Positions 7,431-13,392 of a stretch of DNA of 13,392 nt are shown piece after piece (position 1 is the stretch's first letter; every line of letters begins with the position of its first letter). Location of the stretch: assembly GCA_030641605.1 (NCBI GenBank), contig DAOWHD010000084.1:1-13392 (forward strand). Direction: 5' to 3'. Origin of the DNA: Thermoplasmata archaeon. Its GTDB lineage: Archaea; Thermoplasmatota; E2; DHVEG-1. The notes under the pieces were generated by a model. That model did not search any database. It saw only the letters and a program-made list of their open reading frames with translations, and was not told where the DNA came from. The position numbers and the translations under genes are program-made.

Positions 7431-8324
7431 TTAACCTTGTTTAACAATTCTTGCCGTATTTGGTTTTTTTGTTAGCAATACAACTTTCGAGGCGAGTTTT
7501 TCCATGGCAAATTCATATACCAAATTATCTACAAGTTTATGTTCAAAATCGCGAACTGCATCATGGGATGGCATATTAGAAAGAGTCATTCTTTTTCTAG
7601 AAGAACCAACAAAAACATATCCTTTTGGTTCAATAAACACTGGAGAGGCTTTTCTGTCTAATCTCCCATATTCCCCAATATATTTGTCTTTCATGTTCCA
7701 ATCCTGAACTAAAGTATGGCGTATCACAGTTCGGGTATCTAAAGAAGGAAGCAGTTCTAATGTTTGATTGATTCGATCCCAACCATCGGAGATGAGTGGG
7801 GAACATAATTTTTTGTAGATTTCTTCATTGGGTGCAACAATTGATACGTACAATTGTGTGGGAAGCGGATCAAGATTTGCTAATGCCTCTGGATTGGTGC
7901 CATTAGTAACCAAAAAAGTAGTCATGCCTCTTTTGTGACACTCATTAAAAAAGTCTCCAAGCTTTGGATATAGTGTTGGCTCCCCAGATAACGAACAGGC
8001 AACCATGTTGGGATTATTTGCTTCTTTCCATTTTATTTGGTCGCACCTATCATCGCCTTTGAATCCAGTGATAAGCTTACGTTGCGCTTCAATTGATTTA
8101 TCTAATATATATTTAGGATTATCGAATTCCTTGAGTTCCTTCTCCGTAAAACCTTGATACCTCCAACAGAAGAGGCACATATGTGTACATTGATTTATGG
8201 CAGGAGTCATCTGCAGGCATCGATGGGATTCGATCCCATAAAATGTCTGCTTATAACATTCTCTCTTAAAGAGCAGACTTTGTCTCATCCAGTGGCAAAG
8301 TTTCACACCTGAATGCTCGCCCAC
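7431..8324 (-). CDS. taw1: 4-demethylwyosine synthase, archaeal TYW1 type (intact reading part)
   Basis: This radical SAM enzyme converts N1-methylguanosine at position 37 of tRNA-Phe to 4-demethylwyosine, using pyruvate, the second step of wyosine synthesis. In the frame given (297 aa, formally from a GTG), Cys46, Cys50 and Cys53 (CTHMCLFCW) hold the radical SAM cluster. Cys10, Cys23 and Cys36 form the second cluster, with the family's 13- and 13-residue spacing. SLSGEPTLYP (112-121) and LVTNGT are typical radical SAM core strands. The GTG is not the natural start: family-like sequence (KKQLYAIVG) runs upstream of it to a stop, and a matching N-terminus lies in the neighbouring frame, ending in an apparent one-base shift. 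The protein should be nucleus-free cytosolic tRNA-modifying enzyme. It is transcribed towards the subtilase gene. Confidence 0.93.
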   Translation of the reverse strand: MGEHSGVKLCHWMRQSLLFKRECYKQTFYGIESHRCLQMTPAINQCTHMCLFCWRYQGFTEKELKEFDNPKYILDKSIEAQRKLITGFKGDDRCDQIKWKEANNPNMVACSLSGEPTLYPKLGDFFNECHKRGMTTFLVTNGTNPEALANLDPLPTQLYVSIVAPNEEIYKKLCSPLISDGWDRINQTLELLPSLDTRTVIRHTLVQDWNMKDKYIGEYGRLDRKASPVFIEPKGYVFVGSSRKRMTLSNMPSHDAVRDFEHKLVDNLVYEFAMEKLASKVVLLTKKPNTARIVKQG

Positions 8325-8373
8325 AATCGCATAGAGTTGTTTCTTTTAGGATTCTACATAGTTCTGGATTCAT
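8325..8373 (-). other. Displaced N-terminal codons of TYW1, with apparent one-base frameshift
   Basis: The ATG at 8373 reads MNPELCRILK and then goes out of frame. The intact frame reads KKQLYAIV before joining the TYW1 body. Removing one A from the minus-strand AAAA (forward TTTT, 8344-8347) joins them as MNPELCRILKKQLYAIVG. The restored protein has 313 residues. Its cysteines then fall at 26, 39, 52, 62, 66 and 69, the numbering I recall for the Methanocaldococcus enzyme. An indel, a sequencing error or programmed frameshifting are the options. Confidence 0.75.
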
Positions 8374-8392
8374 AGAACATTCATCTGAATTC

Positions 8393-8401
8393 GGTATATT
8401 C
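8393..8401 (-). promoter_or_regulatory. TATA-like box for TYW1
   Basis: GAATATACC on the minus strand is centred 24 bases before the ATG at 8373, predicting a leaderless transcript. This independently favours that ATG over the GTG at 8324. Confidence 0.45.
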
Positions 8402-8461
8402 TATCGTTTTAAGTAGATTCTTCTGCAAAATACCTTTGAGTCCGTCTTTAATAATAAATAG

Positions 8462-8479
8462 TATATAAAAAATTATATA
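8462..8479. repeat. AT-only palindrome in the divergent intergenic region
   Basis: TATATAA and TTATATA are perfect 7-base arms around AAAA, midway between the TYW1 start and the C25-like gene start. It may be a regulator site or chance in very AT-rich DNA. Confidence 0.25.
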
Positions 8480-8498
8480 TGTAGAAATCAATACATAA

Positions 8499-8506
8499 TA
8501 TAAAAT
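8499..8506 (+). promoter_or_regulatory. TATA-like box for the C25-like surface protein gene
   Basis: TATAAAAT predicts a transcript start near 8528 and a leader of about 22 bases. The leader carries a Shine-Dalgarno GAGGA (8538-8542) seven bases before the ATG at 8550, which fixes that start. Confidence 0.5.
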
Positions 8507-8549
8507 CTCATAGAATATTGATTTAATTATCATCAATGAGGAATTATTA

Positions 8550-11500
8550 ATGAAAAAACCAACATCTGGATTCAATCATTTTGTTGCGATAGCAATGATA
8601 TGTATAATGTCAACTGCAGGTTACTTACCGATTACCTTGGCAGCAAATGCTGACTACTTGGAAGGTTTTGATAAGGGTCCATCATATAAACCTGTTGTTC
8701 CGTTGAAAAAAACAACATTAGTAAATTTTGATGGAGATAGCAATATTGATGATTATGCTTTTCTTGCCGCAGTTCCAACAACTGTTTTTGATGATGGCGA
8801 AAAATTATATTCTCATCCACTTCTTTTCTATCAGGATGAATATAACATTGAAGAAGAAAAAGAGATTTCTCTTAATGCAAGACAAGGTCTAGATTACTTT
8901 ATGGAGGACTGGGTGAGCTACTGTAACGGTAAGATAGATCAGATGACACTTATAAATGTTCCAAAGAATGAGCTAGATAGTTCTTGGAATGCAGAAAATT
9001 ACAATATTATCGAGTCTAATGATCCCTATAATATTGCAAGCAATCTTGCTCTTTCTGAATGGTCGTATTCTAATAGTGCAGTCGTTGCTGTAATTGACGA
9101 GGAATTTGAAGAATCTGATTACGAGATTCACTCAAAAATAAATGGAGTTTTACCTTCGGGAAAAATAAAGAAGGAACAGTTTGCCCTTCCGCAAGTAAAT
9201 ATTATCACTCCACAATTCGTAGATTTTACAATTCCAGAAGAATACAAGTATATAAAAGCTCGTTTATGGTATCCTTGCTTTTATTTTGCAGTTAATTTGC
9301 CCGGATTTTTTAATGCAATAAATATAACATTCCCCCCTGGCGATCCAAACCTAGAGCTTTTTTGTAAACATGGTGGTGAATGGATGCAAGTTGCTGCCAC
9401 ATTTGGGTGGAACCAAAAATTCGGTATGGATCTGGAATACATGGGATCTTATGTTTATGAAAATGGGCCATGGAGAGCTGCAGCAACAGATGTTCCAACA
9501 CACAACGTCAATAGCGACAATACTAATAATTTACCCGTAGAAGTTCATCACAATTTGGGCATTTTTGCTTTTGGTAGATATGGCACCTTATTAGAAGCAC
9601 TGAGAAACAATGTGGATGTAAACTATAAAATTGATGTAAAAATGTTCCCTGGGAAGTTAATTGAAATTTCAGATATTCCGCCATATGGATGTAACAATGC
9701 AACATTTAAACTTACTTGGGATGATCCTAGTGTTAATCTCGGTTTTTCATTAATTGGCCCTGGTGGTGAAGAAGTTCTTTCTGCGACTAATGAAAGTAAA
9801 AAAGAATGTCAAGAAATAAATATTGGGCAACTTGGTCAATTGCAAGAAGGAGAAAGCTACTCAATTTGTGTTTTTACCATGAATGACATTGCTGCTCCTG
9901 TCAATTTCGATGTTGAATATACGTGGAAACAGGGAATTTCAGAATGTGAAGGAAACTCTTTCACATCTGCATCTGAAGGGGCAATACTTGCTTCAACATT
10001 AAATGCACCGTTGTTATATGCTTCTCCGTCTAATCTGCCAGAGGCTACAAAAAGGGTTCTTTACAAACTTGGTGTTGAACAAATATATCTAGTTGACATA
10101 GGCAATAACCTCAAAAAGGACACATTATGGGAAATGAGTGCCATTGCTGATGTCAAAGAACATTTTACCGTTTTGAGAGACATATATAGCAAAATAATGG
10201 ATAAGACACAATGTAACGATGTTGTGTTTTCCACGTTGGATCCATGGAGTTATTGGTATGTAGGTGAAAGAAAACCCGCAGGTGAACTATCAAAAGCATT
10301 ATTTTTAGGACCTGCCACATATGTTGCAGCCCACCATGGGGTGCCTTTACTCTTGATTGAAAATCATCCTCGTTTATCTTCTTCTGCTGTGTGGCATACA
10401 GAGTGTTGGAAAAGGAATGCATATGATCCAAATGCTGTAAATGCTCTTCCATCAGTCTCCGAAATGTATCTAACAGGCATACGAGTATACGACTTTTTGA
10501 AAGATTATGGTTTTGATAAGGAGGGTATGGAATCTATAATCACCGTTGCAGGACAATATGACATTGGTATCCCTTGGGATCGTGTTTTCTTTGGTAGGGC
10601 TACGCCTGGTAGATTCTTTGGATCGCCAGTAGATACTGCATATTGGATCTCACGTAATATTTTTTATCCGTGTCTTATTTATGTGAACCCTGCAACTAAT
10701 ACAAATGGTGTAAAACTGATAAACGGAAGTGTGAGTCACAGAAGACCTCTTTTATCATGGGGAAAATTTGGACTTGTGATAGATAGGCCATTGCAGGAAG
10801 AGACTGTTAAATATCCCATACTTCAAACATATTTAACATATAATCATAGGTTTAACGAAAGAGCAAGTAAGTATTGGGGCTGGAAATATACTTGTGCTGA
10901 TGGAATGATCCCTGGTGAATCTCCTTCATTTAATGCCATTGATGACGGAGTGTGCAAAAAATATGCTGGGAAAAATGGGGCTTTTTTCCCTGATTTTACT
11001 TCTTCTGAAATCATACCTTTCTATTTAAAAAGGGGAGGATATGGCAATGTATTTTCTACTGAGTTCTCTGCAGTTATAGATAATATAAATAGAGGAACAT
11101 TAATGTGGATGGGCAGTGCACATGGAGGTTCCAGAGATGGAGGGGTGCTGAACTTCTGGAAACCTAGTAATTTTGGAGTGCATGAAGAAAATCCATGGAG
11201 AGGATATGAAACCTATTTAGGTTCTACAGATGAACCAGATACAATGACAATGGAATCCTATGGAATCATACCAATGTTTTTTGGAAATCCTACAAAAAGT
11301 GGCATTACCGGGCATGGTGTTTTTAGGACAGCTTTTGATTTTGGTTTTGCAAAAAAACCGATATTAGATTTTATTGGAGGAATGGCTAGTTTGCCGGTGG
11401 TTAGGCATATCTCTCCAGAATGGCTGCAAGATACTGAAGATTACTATGATGGTGTTGTTGCTAGTATGATGTTAGGAATATTAGGTCAGTCAGAGTATAG

Positions 11501-12059
11501 TGGATATGAAATAGATAATGCTTTAGAAAACATGCATTCTACTGGTGTAATAAACGGTGCTTGTTTGATATCAACAAAATATTTGCATTTGACATTAATT
11601 AGGCATGGTTCTGTTTTTCAAATTATTGACCCATGGCCTACATCATGGTATACATCCTGGACGCAGTTTATTCCAAGAAACCTTGCTCTTGGAAATACTA
11701 TTGGAGAGGCTTTTATTGAAGGTATAAGCCATGTAGGCATACTTTATATTGCAGAACCTCCTCAATGGTGGGCAGATATAAAACAAAATGTTTGCTTCTT
11801 TGGAGATCCTGATCTCCGTCCTTTTGTTCCCGGAACAGATTATAGTGATGCAAATTATTGGGAAAGAAAAGACATCAAACCATTGTTTTATGATAAAGAA
11901 TTAAGTGTTGATGGTCATACGCCGTTTGGCGCCGAGAGTCATCCGCATAAAAAAGTACCTACCTCACCTTTGGTGCAATATCTTTTACCTATTATAGTCA
12001 TTGTACTGATATTGGCTTTTCTAGTGATTATGGTCCTAAGGAAGAAAAAGGAGAAGTAA
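8550..12059 (+). CDS. Membrane-anchored C25 (gingipain)-like surface peptidase (1169 aa)
   Basis: A large extracellular protein. A signal sequence is seen at about 11-31. Residues 32-470 are an unrecognised, probably beta-rich ectodomain. Residues 475-521 (EGAILASTLNAPLLYASPSN onwards, then LYKLGVEQIYLVDIGN) resemble a cell-wall-binding-2 type fold. The C-terminal half carries C25-like landmarks: His858 in GSAHGG, Cys1005 in INGAC, IGEAFIEG (1051-1058) and FFGDPDLRPFVP (1083-1094). A membrane helix (about 1143-1163) and RKKKEK anchor the C-terminus inside. The His-Cys gap of 147 residues is far longer than in gingipain R (about 33), so an inserted segment is present. Active-site assignment is inference, and the protein could be an inactive homologue. 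The likely role is surface protein degradation, next to a secreted subtilase. Confidence 0.75.
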   Translation: MKKPTSGFNHFVAIAMICIMSTAGYLPITLAANADYLEGFDKGPSYKPVVPLKKTTLVNFDGDSNIDDYAFLAAVPTTVFDDGEKLYSHPLLFYQDEYNIEEEKEISLNARQGLDYFMEDWVSYCNGKIDQMTLINVPKNELDSSWNAENYNIIESNDPYNIASNLALSEWSYSNSAVVAVIDEEFEESDYEIHSKINGVLPSGKIKKEQFALPQVNIITPQFVDFTIPEEYKYIKARLWYPCFYFAVNLPGFFNAINITFPPGDPNLELFCKHGGEWMQVAATFGWNQKFGMDLEYMGSYVYENGPWRAAATDVPTHNVNSDNTNNLPVEVHHNLGIFAFGRYGTLLEALRNNVDVNYKIDVKMFPGKLIEISDIPPYGCNNATFKLTWDDPSVNLGFSLIGPGGEEVLSATNESKKECQEINIGQLGQLQEGESYSICVFTMNDIAAPVNFDVEYTWKQGISECEGNSFTSASEGAILASTLNAPLLYASPSNLPEATKRVLYKLGVEQIYLVDIGNNLKKDTLWEMSAIADVKEHFTVLRDIYSKIMDKTQCNDVVFSTLDPWSYWYVGERKPAGELSKALFLGPATYVAAHHGVPLLLIENHPRLSSSAVWHTECWKRNAYDPNAVNALPSVSEMYLTGIRVYDFLKDYGFDKEGMESIITVAGQYDIGIPWDRVFFGRATPGRFFGSPVDTAYWISRNIFYPCLIYVNPATNTNGVKLINGSVSHRRPLLSWGKFGLVIDRPLQEETVKYPILQTYLTYNHRFNERASKYWGWKYTCADGMIPGESPSFNAIDDGVCKKYAGKNGAFFPDFTSSEIIPFYLKRGGYGNVFSTEFSAVIDNINRGTLMWMGSAHGGSRDGGVLNFWKPSNFGVHEENPWRGYETYLGSTDEPDTMTMESYGIIPMFFGNPTKSGITGHGVFRTAFDFGFAKKPILDFIGGMASLPVVRHISPEWLQDTEDYYDGVVASMMLGILGQSEYSGYEIDNALENMHSTGVINGACLISTKYLHLTLIRHGSVFQIIDPWPTSWYTSWTQFIPRNLALGNTIGEAFIEGISHVGILYIAEPPQWWADIKQNVCFFGDPDLRPFVPGTDYSDANYWERKDIKPLFYDKELSVDGHTPFGAESHPHKKVPTSPLVQYLLPIIVIVLILAFLVIMVLRKKKEK

Positions 12060-12085
12060 AGCAGCGGTACCCTCCACTTTATTTA

Positions 12086-12877
12086 CTATATATTTGTAGG
12101 CATGTCATATTTCCTGCAATATTTATCCACCATATCTTTCACTTTTGCTATATGTGATTGATCAGGCATATAACTACCGCTGTATAATTCTTCATATTTG
12201 CTTACTAAATCAGGATTTAGTTCACTAAGGATTTTAAGAAAAATCGCTTTTTGGTCGCCCTTGAGTTCCAAATGCTTATGTAATAGATAATGTGCTCCGT
12301 TCTGTTTAGCTGTTTTAACTATTTCTTCAAGCTCTTCTTCAACGATAAATGGCAGTAATGGCATAACTGCCAAACCTGTTTTTATTCCATTTTCTGAAAG
12401 TTTTTTTATGACATTCAACCGCTCTTTAGATGATGGAACGTTTTTTTCAAAAATGTTTAACACAGTTTTATCAAGCGATATTATGCTAATTGTTACAATG
12501 CATCCCTTTATTTTGGATAAAATATCAATATCTCTCAAAACTAGATCGGATTTTGTAAGAACGTGAGCATAAAAATTGTTATGCTCAATAATCTTTAATA
12601 GTTTTCTAGTAATCTTATGTTTTTTTTCTGCTTCCTGATAAGGATCTACAACGGAACCGACTATTATCATGCCCTTTTCTATTTTTTTGATTTCTTTTTC
12701 TAGCAGTTGTAAAGAATCGGTTTTTATATAGATAACGTCATCAAATGCAGAGTCGCAATATCTGCATCCAAAATCACAGTTTTGATAAGGATCGAGTGTG
12801 TAGTTTCCGACAAAAAGATTGTCCTTATTTGTTATTTTATTTAGCAAAGTATTGTACTTAGCATATTTGTATTCCAT
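12086..12877 (-). CDS. Spore-photoproduct-lyase-like radical SAM protein (263 aa)
   Basis: This is a radical SAM protein of the SPL-related family. The CX3CX2C cluster motif is Cys34, Cys38 and Cys41 (DPYQNCDFGCRYCDS). VGSVVDPYQEAEKKHKITRK (73-92) and VLTKSDLVLRDIDIL are hallmarks shared with the family. The substrate is unknown: most members are not true photoproduct lyases, and at 263 residues this one is at the short end. The ATG is three bases after the argS stop, and a GAGGAA Shine-Dalgarno lies within the last argS codons, so translation is probably coupled to arginyl-tRNA synthetase. The gene converges on the C25-like gene with a 26-base gap. A role in DNA repair or RNA/protein modification cannot be told apart here. 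Confidence 0.88.
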   Translation of the reverse strand: MEYKYAKYNTLLNKITNKDNLFVGNYTLDPYQNCDFGCRYCDSAFDDVIYIKTDSLQLLEKEIKKIEKGMIIVGSVVDPYQEAEKKHKITRKLLKIIEHNNFYAHVLTKSDLVLRDIDILSKIKGCIVTISIISLDKTVLNIFEKNVPSSKERLNVIKKLSENGIKTGLAVMPLLPFIVEEELEEIVKTAKQNGAHYLLHKHLELKGDQKAIFLKILSELNPDLVSKYEELYSGSYMPDQSHIAKVKDMVDKYCRKYDMPTNI

Positions 12878-12880
12878 TTT

Positions 12881-13392
12881 TCACATTTCCTCAGGTGCAG
12901 TGATGCCTAGTAGATCTAATCCATTTTCAAGAACGATTCTTGTTGCATTTACAAGTGCAAGTCTGGCTTTTTTTAGGTCAGCATTTTTCTCTGAAAGTAC
13001 ATGGCAATCTCTATAGAACTGATTGAACTGGGAGGCAGTATCAAATAGATAGGAAGCAATAACGTGCGGTTTGAAACCCTTGTATGCGTCATCAATAACC
13101 ATCGGAAACTTTGCCAGTTTTTTTACCAGATTGTATTCTGAATCGTGCCCTAATAAAAGATAGTCGGGATCTTTAGTATCCTTCGGTTTTTCCATTTTTG
13201 ATAATATTCCACAGGCGCGTGCATAAGCATATTGGATAAACGGGGCGGCATTTCCTTCAAAGTTCAGAGCGTCTTCCCATTTGAACACAATGTCTTTCTC
13301 AGCTTGTACCCTTATGATATTGTAGCGTAATGCTCCAATTCCTATTATTTCAGATATCTCTCTCATTTTTTCTTCTGAAAGCTCTGATCCTC
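12881..13392 (-). CDS. argS: Arginyl-tRNA synthetase, C-terminal part (cut by the window edge)
   Basis: The reading frame is open to the right edge of the window, so the start and the catalytic HIGH/KMSKS parts lie outside. What is present (about 170 residues) is the end of the class I catalytic region and the DALR-type anticodon-binding domain. Family-typical blocks are IGIGALRYNIIRVQ, KDIVFKWEDALNFEGNAAPF, IQYAYARACGIL, ASQFNQFYRDCHVL and the C-terminal ALVNATRIVLENGLDLLGIT. The enzyme charges tRNA-Arg with arginine. It is the upstream partner of the radical SAM gene, which begins three bases after its TGA. The ATG at 13366 is internal and not the real start. Confidence 0.95.
   Translation of the reverse strand, partial: GSELSEEKMREISEIIGIGALRYNIIRVQAEKDIVFKWEDALNFEGNAAPFIQYAYARACGILSKMEKPKDTKDPDYLLLGHDSEYNLVKKLAKFPMVIDDAYKGFKPHVIASYLFDTASQFNQFYRDCHVLSEKNADLKKARLALVNATRIVLENGLDLLGITAPEEM

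Overview
The window looks like a piece of an AT-rich archaeal chromosome, most likely euryarchaeal and Thermoplasmata-like; that placement is inference. The evidence is an archaeal-type 4-demethylwyosine synthase (TYW1/Taw1), a GPN-loop GTPase, and a membrane-anchored winged-helix regulator. Several starts also have a TATA-like box about 22-30 bases upstream and little or no leader, as expected for archaeal leaderless transcripts. There are no rRNA or tRNA genes, CRISPR arrays or insertion sequences. Bases 1-164 hold no gene that I can support.

Left part (1-2007). A short, degenerate response-regulator receiver protein lies on the minus strand (165-497), with Asn where the phospho-acceptor Asp should be. 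A gene-poor stretch (498-951) holds a long-range hairpin. A four-helix membrane protein (952-1371) ends in a clear hairpin/T-tract terminator. The stretch 1372-2007 has no long gene, but it contains two tandem minus-strand micro-ORFs (19 and 36 codons) with a well-placed TATA box and Shine-Dalgarno sequence. It also holds a plus-strand coding-like remnant (1837-2007) that reads through only if single-base shifts are corrected.

Centre (2008-5375). A winged-helix regulator with two C-terminal membrane helices (2008-2580, minus) is divergent from pyrE. A 7-6-7 palindrome sits midway between the two core promoters. pyrE, purD and the GPN-loop GTPase gene follow on the plus strand as a tight cluster covering UMP synthesis, purine synthesis and GTPase functions.

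Right part (5417-13392). A secreted subtilisin-like protease (minus) lies directly downstream of TYW1 (minus). TYW1 is divergent from a 1169-residue membrane-anchored surface protein whose C-terminal half resembles C25 (gingipain-like) cysteine peptidases. Together the two proteins suggest extracellular protein degradation, a lifestyle reported for some sediment-dwelling Thermoplasmata-related archaea. The TYW1 gene appears to carry a one-base frameshift just after its true start. Restoring the frame places all six cluster cysteines at the numbering I recall for the characterised Methanocaldococcus enzyme. The window ends with a minus-strand pair: argS (its C-terminal part only, cut by the window edge) and a spore-photoproduct-lyase-like radical SAM gene three bases downstream of it.
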